Source: Flavobacteriaceae bacterium UBA3591 (GTDB taxonomy: Bacteria > Bacteroidota > Bacteroidia > Flavobacteriales > Flavobacteriaceae). From it: a DNA stretch of 64,000 nucleotides. This document shows, piece by piece, positions 18,684-27,083 of the stretch. A program made the translations under genes and the position numbers. How positions within the stretch are numbered: the stretch's first letter is position 1; each line of letters begins with the position of its first letter. The DNA lies in contig DFMO01000003.1 in NCBI GenBank assembly GCA_002375695.1, forward strand, positions 203,466 to 267,465. Direction: 5' to 3'. The notes beneath the pieces are model-generated. The model did no database searches. It was not told where the DNA came from and was given only the letters and a program-made list of their open reading frames with translations.

Positions 18684-19371
18684 TACAATTGTTTTTTCCG
18701 TGCAAATAACAGTTGCCCAACCTCCGGAATATTTTGTAGATAATTGGTATTTGCACAGTTTTACAACCAGTAATGGAGTAGTTACAATAAGTGATTTAGA
18801 AATTACACAAGGACCAACTTTGATTATCCAAAATGATTATACGCTCTATGGTTCGAGTTTCTGCAACGACTTCGTGGGAAACTTTGAATACATAAATAAC
18901 GGTCCATTAGGTGTTGACGACAACTTTATTCCAAGGAATATAGTCCGTGAAACTGAAAACTGTCAGGATTTGGAGGAGCTGGAATCCTATTTTTTCATTC
19001 CCTTCCTCGGAGAAAATACCGCGGATATTTATGTGATAGAGGCATCAGGGGACCAAAAACATATAGTACTTCAATATAATTTTAATATTGGTTATCAAGA
19101 ATACAAAAATTTTCCTGCTCTAGAAATAAAAGATCCTTCGATTAAAAAATTGGTTATTTATCCAAATCCTGTTCAAGACAAACTGATTATTCAATCTGAA
19201 ACCAATAATTTCGACTCCGTTTCCATTATGGATATTAATGGAAGAATTGTTATTGCATCAGAAAAGTTAATTTCAAATGAAGTTGACATTTCAGCATTAA
19301 AAGCGGGAATGTATTTTATAACCGCTACCACTTCCGAAGGAAACATCACCAAAAAGTTCATTAAAAATTGA
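18661..19371 (+). CDS. Secreted protein with T9SS type A sorting domain (tandem copy 2)
   Basis: 236 aa. The signal peptide (MKKLILLFTIVFS...AQ, 1-20) begins with the same residues as in the gene before it. A ~140-residue domain follows; WYLHSFTTSNG, a 'G-T-L-I-I-Q-N-D-Y-T' type strand and CNDFVGNF suggest a small lipocalin/META-like beta domain, but no family is certain. The C-terminal sorting domain (LVIYPNPVQDKLII to the end) is almost identical to that of copy 1. Exported by T9SS. Confidence 0.88.
   Translation: MKKLILLFTIVFSVQITVAQPPEYFVDNWYLHSFTTSNGVVTISDLEITQGPTLIIQNDYTLYGSSFCNDFVGNFEYINNGPLGVDDNFIPRNIVRETENCQDLEELESYFFIPFLGENTADIYVIEASGDQKHIVLQYNFNIGYQEYKNFPALEIKDPSIKKLVIYPNPVQDKLIIQSETNNFDSVSIMDINGRIVIASEKLISNEVDISALKAGMYFITATTSEGNITKKFIKN
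19150..19343 (+). repeat. 3' direct repeat encoding the T9SS sorting domain, copy 2
   Basis: Partner of 18335-18528; same length with no indels, and most differences are silent or conservative (e.g. Ile to Val before DISALK). Confidence 0.85.
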
Positions 19372-19433
19372 CACCTTCGTTTATTTTTTTAAATAGGTAT
19401 CTTTACAGCCAAGTCTAAAAACCTGCGCTGTTT

Positions 19434-19973
19434 ATGGAAGCATACTACCCCTATTTAAAATCGCTACACCTCATATTTGTAATTACCTGGTTTGCGGGGC
19501 TTTTTTATATTGTGCGTTTATTTGTTTATCAAATTGAAGCTTCACAAAAACCATCGCCCGACAAGGAAATTTTGGGCGAACAACTAAAAATAATGGCTTC
19601 GCGGCTATGGAATATTATTACATGGCCCAGTATGGTTTTGGCACTGGTATTCGGGTTTTGGTTACTCGGAATGCGTTTATTTTTTGTGAGCGACGCTTGG
19701 ATGCAGGTAAAACTGGCTTTTGTAGTGGCTTTAATAATTTATCAATTTAAATGCCACCAAATATTTAAACAACTTCAAAAAGGCGAGGTTAAATACTCGT
19801 CTAATTATATGCGCCTCTTTAACGAAGTGCCCACTCTCATTTTATTTGCCGTGGTATTTCTGGTTATATTAAAAAGTGCCGTTAACTGGATTTATGGCAC
19901 CGTGGGTATTTTCGTTTTTGCAATTATGTTAATGATCGGATATAAAATTTACAAAAGAATTCGAGAAAAATAA
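19434..19973 (+). CDS. hemJ: CopD/HemJ-family membrane protein, probable protoporphyrinogen oxidase
   Basis: 179 aa with four to five membrane helices. The start YPYLKSLHLIFVITWFAGLFYIVR has the conserved His and the W-x-A-G-L-F-Y-I-x-R signature of HemJ (DUF2236/UPF0093), and ITWPSMVLALVFGFWLL follows. HemJ is the b-type-heme, oxygen-linked protoporphyrinogen IX oxidase of bacteria lacking HemG/HemY. With hemACDE and hemH nearby this supplies the penultimate heme step. A TATCTTTA -7-like element (19398-19405) precedes it. Plain CopD-like function is the alternative. Confidence 0.85.
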   Translation: MEAYYPYLKSLHLIFVITWFAGLFYIVRLFVYQIEASQKPSPDKEILGEQLKIMASRLWNIITWPSMVLALVFGFWLLGMRLFFVSDAWMQVKLAFVVALIIYQFKCHQIFKQLQKGEVKYSSNYMRLFNEVPTLILFAVVFLVILKSAVNWIYGTVGIFVFAIMLMIGYKIYKRIREK

Positions 19974-20034
19974 CACCCTTTTTTAATTTTTGGGTTTTGT
20001 TATTTGTTATTTTCCTTTTGGGTTCGATTATTGC

Positions 20035-20042
20035 TATCTTTC
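20035..20042 (+). promoter_or_regulatory. Putative -7 element of the sensor kinase gene
   Basis: TATCTTTC, one mismatch to TAnnTTTG, 20 bases before the ATG at 20062. An upstream ATG at 20056 is followed at once by TAA, which is a two-codon minimal ORF in the leader. Confidence 0.45.
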
Positions 20043-20061
20043 ATTCTTCAAAACAATGTAA

Positions 20062-21519
20062 ATGTACTTTTACAGAAAATCACTTCGCACACGTATCTTT
20101 CTTTCGCTCTTCCTTTTGGTTTTGGGAGCCTCGGTGCTGATTGCTATTGTTACCGTTTTTCAATATAAAGAAGAAGCGCAGGATTATCACCGCGACCGAC
20201 TTTTAAGAAAGGAAGCCGCTATACGAGAGAATATAAATTACATTTTAAAAACCACGACTTACCCTGTTGAAACTGCACAAATCCCGCTGATTTTTAAAGA
20301 TAAAATCTACGAAATAAAAGATATTCATAGTCTCGAGATTTTTCTGTACGACCTTAACGGAAATCTTTTAAAATCTTCGAAACCTTCTTTTTTTAAAGAT
20401 ACCGTTTCGCCAAAGATGAATGAAAACGCGCTAAACGAACTTCAAAATTCACCCACCAAAAGTTATATAAAAGAGTTTGAAGAAGGCGGCCAAAAGTATC
20501 AATCGTCTTACACTTACATTACCGACAGTTATTTTAAACCACTTGCCATACTCAATTTACCGTACATTGAAGACGACGGTTTTATAACCAAAGAACTTAC
20601 CGAGTACCTCTACCGGCTTGGCGTGGCCTACTTTTTTATGTTGTTGGTTGCAACTATAATGGCCTATTTTCTTTCAAAATATATTACCCGTTCTTTAAAA
20701 GAGATTAGCGATAAACTTTCTGAAACTCGTTTTGACACCCGCAATAAAAAAATTCATATTAGCGATACACCCCAAGAAATTGCCGTACTTATAAACAGTT
20801 ACAACCAAATGATAGACGAGCTGGAAAAAAGTGCCGCACAACTTGCCGCCAGCGAACGGGAGACTGCTTGGCGCGAAATGGCAAAACAAGTTGCGCACGA
20901 AATTAAAAACCCGTTAACACCCATGCGGCTTACCGTACAAAGTTTTCAACGAAAATTTGATTGTAACGACCCCGATGTCGACACCAAAATGGCCGAATAC
21001 ACCAATACTTTACTTCAGCAAATTGATACGTTAAGCTCCATTGCATCGGCCTTCTCTACCTACGCAAAAATGCCTGCGCAGCAAGACGAAACACTAAATG
21101 TTGTGAAAATAAGCAAGTTGGCGTTGGATATTTTTAATGAGGATTATATCTATTTCTTTTCAGATGAAGATGAAATTCGAGCTCGGTTTGATCGTACACA
21201 GCTAATTCGCGTTGTTACTAATTTGGTAAAAAACAGCATTCAATCTGTAGAACAAGAAAAACCCGAAAATCCACGAATTGATGTTGTGGTAAAAATGGAA
21301 AATACTTTTGTAAATATTTCAGTTTCAGACAACGGAATTGGCGTGCCCGAAGAAAATAGAAGTTGCATTTTTGAACCACAATTTACAACCAAAACCAGCG
21401 GAATGGGCCTAGGTTTAGGAATGGTAAAAAATATTGTTGAAACTTATGGCGGCACAATAACGTTGGTATCTACCCAAGAAAAAACCACTTTTAAAGTTTC
21501 ATTTCCCGCAATGATTTAG
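20062..21519 (+). CDS. Sensor histidine kinase, NtrY-like
   Basis: 485 aa. TM1 (about 12-34), an extracytoplasmic sensor region (35-185), TM2 (about 190-212), a HAMP linker (YITRSLKEISDKL), then HisKA with VAHEIKNPLTPMRLT (phospho-accepting His near 279) and a HATPase_c domain with NLVKNSIQSV, DNGIGVPEE and GMGLGLGMVKNI. The EIKNPLTP form of the H box is typical of NtrY-type kinases. No response regulator is adjacent, so it is an orphan kinase within this window; the stimulus is unknown. Confidence 0.93.
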   Translation: MYFYRKSLRTRIFLSLFLLVLGASVLIAIVTVFQYKEEAQDYHRDRLLRKEAAIRENINYILKTTTYPVETAQIPLIFKDKIYEIKDIHSLEIFLYDLNGNLLKSSKPSFFKDTVSPKMNENALNELQNSPTKSYIKEFEEGGQKYQSSYTYITDSYFKPLAILNLPYIEDDGFITKELTEYLYRLGVAYFFMLLVATIMAYFLSKYITRSLKEISDKLSETRFDTRNKKIHISDTPQEIAVLINSYNQMIDELEKSAAQLAASERETAWREMAKQVAHEIKNPLTPMRLTVQSFQRKFDCNDPDVDTKMAEYTNTLLQQIDTLSSIASAFSTYAKMPAQQDETLNVVKISKLALDIFNEDYIYFFSDEDEIRARFDRTQLIRVVTNLVKNSIQSVEQEKPENPRIDVVVKMENTFVNISVSDNGIGVPEENRSCIFEPQFTTKTSGMGLGLGMVKNIVETYGGTITLVSTQEKTTFKVSFPAMI

Positions 21520-21620
21520 GATTTTAGTAGCTTTGTGAGCTGACTGCGAATGCACGAATTTTTACATAATTATTCGTTAGCTCGTGGTAAATAAAATTCG
21601 ACAATTCAAAAAAAATACAA

Positions 21621-22403
21621 ATGAAATACAACAATATACTTTCTGAAACCAGTAACGGCATTACAACCATTACAATTAATCGCCCGTCTAAATTAAACGC
21701 TTTAAACCGCGAAACCATTCAAGAATTGCACAATGCGTTTGACGAAGCCAATGCATCATCAAAAACAAAGGTTATTATTGTAACCGGAAGCGGTGAAAAA
21801 GCCTTCGTTGCAGGTGCAGATATTAGCGAGTTTGCAAACTTTTCGGTTAAAGAAGGTGCAAAACTTGCTGCAAAAGGTCAGGAACTATTGTTTGATTTTG
21901 TGGCAAATCTATCTACACCCGTAATAGCTGCCATCAACGGTTTTGCCTTGGGCGGTGGTCTAGAGTTGGCAATGGCGGCCCATTTCAGAATTGCGTCCGA
22001 CAACGCAAAAATGGGGCTTCCCGAAGTATCTTTGGGGGTAATCCCAGGTTACGGAGGCACGCAGCGTTTACCACAATTGGTAGGCAAAGGCCGTGCGATG
22101 GAAATGATTATGACCGCCGGAATGATCGATGCAAATCAAGCGCTTCAATACGGTTTGGTAAACCACGTAACCACTTCAGAAGAATTATTGGAATTCACGG
22201 AAAAAATTGCGGGAAAAATTATGAAAAACTCTTCTGTTGCAATTACTTCTGCAATTAATGCAATTAATGCCAACTACGAGGATGGCGAAAACGGCTTTAA
22301 AGTAGAAATTGAAGAATTTGGCAATTGTTTTGGCACTGAGGATTTTACAGAAGGTACCCAAGCTTTTCTTCAAAAAAGAAAGGCAAATTTTCCGGGAAAA
22401 TAA
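21621..22403 (+). CDS. Enoyl-CoA hydratase/isomerase family protein
   Basis: 260 aa crotonase. AFVAGADISEF (53-63 region) forms the CoA-binding and oxyanion-hole loop, GFALGGGLELAMA supplies one catalytic Glu, and PEVSLGVIPGYGGTQRLP supplies the second, so a hydratase reaction is expected. It probably hydrates trans-2-enoyl-CoA in fatty acid or amino acid breakdown. It stands alone between the kinase and a secreted protein gene, so the exact pathway is not shown by context. Confidence 0.93.
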   Translation: MKYNNILSETSNGITTITINRPSKLNALNRETIQELHNAFDEANASSKTKVIIVTGSGEKAFVAGADISEFANFSVKEGAKLAAKGQELLFDFVANLSTPVIAAINGFALGGGLELAMAAHFRIASDNAKMGLPEVSLGVIPGYGGTQRLPQLVGKGRAMEMIMTAGMIDANQALQYGLVNHVTTSEELLEFTEKIAGKIMKNSSVAITSAINAINANYEDGENGFKVEIEEFGNCFGTEDFTEGTQAFLQKRKANFPGK

Positions 22404-22471
22404 TATTTTATTGTCGGTAATTTGATTTGGTTTTGTACTTTGGCAACCGTTAAACCCAAATCTTATTATAG

Positions 22472-24049
22472 ATGAAAAAAATAATACTTCTCCTATTTTT
22501 AATAGGCTCATATGTTACGTTCGCCCAAGATATTTCAGTAAAATCTACTACTAGCGAAGTTTTTAAAGACGACAAGAAAAACACATCATTACTTTTTTCT
22601 GAAAGTGATGGAAATGGCGGCTTCATCACCGTTCGCGAATACAGAAGCGGCTTGCTGCAAATGCCAAAAGGCTACTATATAGATCATTACGACGCCAAAC
22701 TAAATCAGATTAACGAAGCTGAAATTGAAATAGACAAAAGCCAGATAAAAGGCTTAATGATTAACAACGGAACTGTATTTTTACTAGAATCTGCACTGGA
22801 CACAAAAGCAGACGTTTTTAATTTCAACATTCTTGAAAGCTCACTCAGCAAATTAAATTTTGAAAAACGAACGCTTTTTTCACTCGATGAGGAGGAAATA
22901 AAGAAATTTTTCGGTGTGGGCATAGGTCCCTTCTTTATGACCAATGGTTTTAATCAAATGGATTCCAATCCCTTTGGTGAAGTTACTTTTTCGGCTAAAA
23001 AGAACTTCTTTTGTGTAAATTTCGATATTAAGGACAAAGAAGCGCAAACGCAGCGATTGTATGTTTTCGACAAAGATTTTAAACCTGTTTTTGAAAGAGA
23101 GTTTAAAAGAAACATTCAAGACAGGTTATTTCAGTACGAAAACATTGACGTTGACGATGAAACGGGTGAGATTTATCTGCTCGGAAAAGTATTCGAAAAT
23201 AATTCAACCAGAACCAAAAAGAAAGGCAAGGCAAATTACAATTACGAGCTTCATAAAATTACAGCATCTACCGAGAAAAGCGTAAGTTTTTCGCCAGACG
23301 AAAACTTTATAGGCTCACTGTTTACCGTGCGCGGCAAAAATAAAATTAGCTGTGCAGGTTTCTATTCTGAAAAAAATGATTTTCGTTACAAAGGCGTTTG
23401 CCGCTTTAATTTAGATCCAGAAACGCTTGCAATTACCAAGCAAAGCTATATGCCATTTTCTGAAGAGTTTATTAAAGATAAGTACGGAAAAGTAAAAGAT
23501 AAAGAATTAAAAAATCTCAGTTTTAGAAGTGCTTTTATAAACGAAAAGGAAGACATTGTTCTAAACGCCGAAGAATTTTACACCGTAACCCACACACGAT
23601 CTAGTATGAATGGTGGGATGAGCACAACTACCACCTATCATTTTAACGATATTGTATCTGTGAAAATGAGTCGCGATGGCGAATTATTGTGGGCTCGGAA
23701 TATAAATAAAAACCAATCTACCGCCGGAGCAGTAATAGAATATTTATCATTTTCTTCATCTGTAATTGGTGATGACACCTACCTTTTTATAAATTGTTCC
23801 GATAAAATTAGGAAGATTAGCAACGACCGTATTGAGTTTAAACAAGGCAATATGAAGAAAGCCAATTTGTACGCCATAAAAATTGATAATGACGGAAATT
23901 ACACCTTTAAAAACGTTGTAGACGCCGATGATTCCGATGTTTCCTATTTCGTAAAACAAGGCATTCACACTGCTATAGACGGCAGTGAATTGGTTTTTAT
24001 AGGAAGAAAAAAATCTAAAAAACAATTTTTGAAACTAAATATAATGTAG
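22472..24049 (+). CDS. Secreted protein of unknown function, paralogue A
   Basis: 525 aa. The signal peptide MKKIILLLFLIGSYVTFAQ is cleaved near residue 19. The rest is a beta-rich, mostly hydrophilic protein resembling a multi-strand propeller, with no known motif. It shares order and many short blocks with the next gene: SEVFKDDKK, KGYYIDHY, PFSEEFIKDKYGKVKDK, SFRSAF, NAEEFY and LLWARNINK. The two are tandem paralogues. Location is inferred to be periplasm or cell surface. The gene ends in a hairpin terminator before paralogue B. Confidence 0.75.
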   Translation: MKKIILLLFLIGSYVTFAQDISVKSTTSEVFKDDKKNTSLLFSESDGNGGFITVREYRSGLLQMPKGYYIDHYDAKLNQINEAEIEIDKSQIKGLMINNGTVFLLESALDTKADVFNFNILESSLSKLNFEKRTLFSLDEEEIKKFFGVGIGPFFMTNGFNQMDSNPFGEVTFSAKKNFFCVNFDIKDKEAQTQRLYVFDKDFKPVFEREFKRNIQDRLFQYENIDVDDETGEIYLLGKVFENNSTRTKKKGKANYNYELHKITASTEKSVSFSPDENFIGSLFTVRGKNKISCAGFYSEKNDFRYKGVCRFNLDPETLAITKQSYMPFSEEFIKDKYGKVKDKELKNLSFRSAFINEKEDIVLNAEEFYTVTHTRSSMNGGMSTTTTYHFNDIVSVKMSRDGELLWARNINKNQSTAGAVIEYLSFSSSVIGDDTYLFINCSDKIRKISNDRIEFKQGNMKKANLYAIKIDNDGNYTFKNVVDADDSDVSYFVKQGIHTAIDGSELVFIGRKKSKKQFLKLNIM

Positions 24050-24113
24050 GCCACAAGTGTAACTCGTATTTTTGAGGTAGAAAAAACCATACTTTTTACA
24101 ACGCAATTTCCTT

Positions 24114-24145
24114 GGCCTTTCTTTAAAACGAAGGGCCATTTTTTT
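24114..24145 (+). terminator. Terminator between the two secreted paralogues
   Basis: GGCCTTTC (24114-24121) and GAAGGGCC (24130-24137) pair through an 8-base loop with one G-U wobble and are followed by A and seven Ts. Confidence 0.7.
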
Positions 24146-24175
24146 AAATAGTATTTACACAATTATTCATAAATT

Positions 24176-25741
24176 ATGAAAGCTATCCTTTTATCTATTT
24201 TTCTATTACTAAGTGCAATAAGTTATGCACAAACAGATTCGCTTAAAATTACAGCAAGTGAAATTTTTAAAGATGAAAAATTTAAAACAACGCTACTTTT
24301 TGCCAAGGAAGATACCAACGGCGATATTTTTACGGTTCGAAATTATTATTCAAGCGTTTCAAACCCAAAAGGATATTATATTGAACATTACAGCAAAGAT
24401 TTAAAATTGCTTAAAAGAACTACTGTTGACGTAAACCGAAACGAAATAAAAGGTCTGTTTTTAACCGAAGATTCGGTGGTTTTGCTACAGTTTCAGTATA
24501 ATTATAAAGCGAAAGAATATGCCTTTGCTACCTTAACTTCTTCAAAAGAAAATTTCAATTTTAGCGAAAAAGAAATCTATGCCATAGACCGAAAACGTCT
24601 TAACAAATACGATCATTTTGGTATTCGCAGCGAGCCAGAATACAACCTGCATCATAATTATAACTTCGGTGATATTGTAGAATCTGAAAATGGAGAATTT
24701 ATTGCACTAAATCTATTCACCAAAACTAAAAAGGGCAGTGCATTGTTGGTTATTGCTTTTAATAAAAATTTTGAAAAGCTATATGAATACGAATTTGAAA
24801 GTTTAATTTCTTTTAAAGAAATGGCAAGTAAACCGTTGCAATTACAATATTTCAATATGGTAATGAGTAACGATGGCACAGTTTATTTTTTAGGACGGGT
24901 TTTTAACGACAAGATAATTTTAGAAAAGAAAAACGCTCCAAATTATTATTTTATCCTTTTTTCAGCAGATAAAGTTTCTAAAATACAACAGCCAATTTCC
25001 ATAATGAGCAACAATATTATTCGTTCGCTCCAATTGGTAAATAATGCAGATAAGCTTGCCGCAGTGGGGCTTTACACAGACCCGTCAACCACAGGTTTTT
25101 TTGATAATTATATGGGCTATAGTGGCGTGGTGCGATTTAATTTGAACCCAAAAACATTAGCTACATCCACAGAATCCTTTCAACCTTTTTCGGAAGAATT
25201 TATGGTGGAAAAATACGGTAAAGTGAAAGAAAAATTAAAATCATTCCTCTCCTACAGAAGTACATTTATGTTAGAAAATGGCGACGTAATTATTAATGCT
25301 GAAGAATTTTGGATGAATGGATCTGGCGATTATGTAAATGCAAATAGAATTTACAAAGACATTATTAGTTGCAGGATAAGTAGCAATGGCGAAATAGTTT
25401 GGACAAAAAACATCAATAAAAAACAAAGCGCTTGGTCGTTGGATAATATTCCTTTTCTATCCTATGCTTCCACTACAAAAAACAATGTTTCTTATTATTT
25501 TGTGAATGCGGCTTCCGATTTAAAAATTTTGAAAAATAATGAAGTAGAGTTTAAGGAAGGACCGCGTTTGTACCTTCTAAAAATGTACGAAACTGGGGCA
25601 TTTAGATATGAGAAAATTTTATATCCAGATATTTACAACGCACACCTCGGACTGCGATTTGGGGTATTGCTAAACAATTCAGATTTGTTAATACAAGCCG
25701 AAAGCAATGACAAACCCATGATGGTAAAACTTGCCTTTTAA
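24176..25741 (+). CDS. Secreted protein of unknown function, paralogue B
   Basis: 521 aa. The signal peptide MKAILLSIFLLLSAISYAQ is followed by a protein colinear with paralogue A: SEIFKDEKFKTTLLF, KGYYIEHYS, PFSEEFMVEKYGKVKEK, SYRSTF, NAEEFW and IVWTKNINKKQS. The pair arose by tandem duplication and has diverged widely. No domain is recognised; no T9SS sorting domain is present at the C-terminus, so both probably stay in the periplasm or outer membrane. Confidence 0.75.
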   Translation: MKAILLSIFLLLSAISYAQTDSLKITASEIFKDEKFKTTLLFAKEDTNGDIFTVRNYYSSVSNPKGYYIEHYSKDLKLLKRTTVDVNRNEIKGLFLTEDSVVLLQFQYNYKAKEYAFATLTSSKENFNFSEKEIYAIDRKRLNKYDHFGIRSEPEYNLHHNYNFGDIVESENGEFIALNLFTKTKKGSALLVIAFNKNFEKLYEYEFESLISFKEMASKPLQLQYFNMVMSNDGTVYFLGRVFNDKIILEKKNAPNYYFILFSADKVSKIQQPISIMSNNIIRSLQLVNNADKLAAVGLYTDPSTTGFFDNYMGYSGVVRFNLNPKTLATSTESFQPFSEEFMVEKYGKVKEKLKSFLSYRSTFMLENGDVIINAEEFWMNGSGDYVNANRIYKDIISCRISSNGEIVWTKNINKKQSAWSLDNIPFLSYASTTKNNVSYYFVNAASDLKILKNNEVEFKEGPRLYLLKMYETGAFRYEKILYPDIYNAHLGLRFGVLLNNSDLLIQAESNDKPMMVKLAF

Positions 25742-25865
25742 TTCTAAAATTATTTTAAGCTTAACCTTACTACCAAACAAATTAAAATAGGAATAATTCC
25801 AAAATATAATGGAATTCTGCCAAGAAACATTTAATTTTGAAGCCATTAACACTTCAAAATTTTGT

Positions 25866-26936
25866 ATGGCAGATAATGTTTTAAAAGGCCGGGGGGCCCA
25901 AAAAAATATAAGCAATCGTTTCTCTCAAAATAGTCACGAAGTATTAGACGACTACCTAAATTTTTGTGAATCCGAAGGCGAAGAAGCAGACAAAAACAAA
26001 ACAACTTATGTTGAAGTTTTTCCAAAAACTTTCGTCAATAAAGTAAACAGCCCCGACGTGGGGATGGGGTATTCGGCAAATCCGTACCAAGGTTGCGAAC
26101 ACGGTTGCGTGTATTGCTATGCCCGCAATAGTCATGAATATTGGGGGTACGGTGCCGGATTAGATTTTGAACGAAAAATTCTTTTTAAAAAAAATGCGCC
26201 GCAACTGTTAGAACAAAAAATTACTTCAAAAAATTGGAAAGGCGAAACCATTGTTTTTTCGGGTAATACAGATTGCTATCAACCCTTGGAGCGCAAAAAA
26301 GAAATTACGCGCAAATGTTTGGAAGTTATGCTAAAGTGGAAACACCCCACCGGCATTATCACCAAAAACGCTTTGATTTTGCGCGACCTCGATATTTTAA
26401 AAGAAATGGCAAAATTGAATATTATTTCGGTAAACCTATCGATTACTTCCCTTTCCGAAGATACTCGTAGGCTTCTAGAGCCACGAACAGCGAGCATTAA
26501 ACAACGCTTAAAAACTGTTGAAACCCTCTCTAAACACGGTATTCCCGTTAGGGTTATGATGGCGCCTATAATTCCGTCGTTAAATAGTCATGAAATTCTG
26601 CCGTTGGTAAAAACAGTTGCAGACCTTGGCGCCCAGGATGTAAGTTATACTATTGTTAGGTTAAACGGACAAATTGCCGAAATTTTTAAAGATTGGGCAT
26701 ATAAAACCATTCCCGATAAAGCTGAGCGAATTTTAAACCAAATTGCCGAATGCCACGGCGGGAACCTCAACGACAGCAATTGGGGACGAAGAATTAAAGG
26801 TGCAGGAACTATAAGTGAGCAAGTTAAAACCACTATGGAAATTGCAAAAAATCGTTATTTAAAAGATAGAAACCGAACGGCTTTGGACGCTTCGCATTAC
26901 CTTCAGCTTAAAAATCCGCAGTTTAAATTGTTTTAA
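25866..26936 (+). CDS. PA0069-family radical SAM protein (spore photoproduct lyase-like)
   Basis: 356 aa from this ATG; an in-frame ATG 57 bases upstream (25809) would add a poorly plausible 19-residue tail. KGRGAQKNISNRF is the family's usual N-terminal signature. The radical SAM cluster is CEHGCVYC (CxxxCxxC) in NPYQGCEHGCVYCYAR, followed by FSGNTDCYQPLE. It should bind a [4Fe-4S] cluster and cleave SAM. The substrate is unknown; similarity to spore photoproduct lyase suggests DNA or nucleotide chemistry. No partner gene is adjacent. Confidence 0.9.
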   Translation: MADNVLKGRGAQKNISNRFSQNSHEVLDDYLNFCESEGEEADKNKTTYVEVFPKTFVNKVNSPDVGMGYSANPYQGCEHGCVYCYARNSHEYWGYGAGLDFERKILFKKNAPQLLEQKITSKNWKGETIVFSGNTDCYQPLERKKEITRKCLEVMLKWKHPTGIITKNALILRDLDILKEMAKLNIISVNLSITSLSEDTRRLLEPRTASIKQRLKTVETLSKHGIPVRVMMAPIIPSLNSHEILPLVKTVADLGAQDVSYTIVRLNGQIAEIFKDWAYKTIPDKAERILNQIAECHGGNLNDSNWGRRIKGAGTISEQVKTTMEIAKNRYLKDRNRTALDASHYLQLKNPQFKLF

Positions 26937-27083
26937 TTAATAAACAATCAAGAAATCCATTTCCAGTTTTTAAATATTAAATAAAATCACTTTTCGTATT
27001 AAAAATTATTAAACCAAAATTGCTCTTGTTTTAAGTGTAACATTTTCGGCTTTTTTGAAACTAATGATAAAAACCGAACAATT

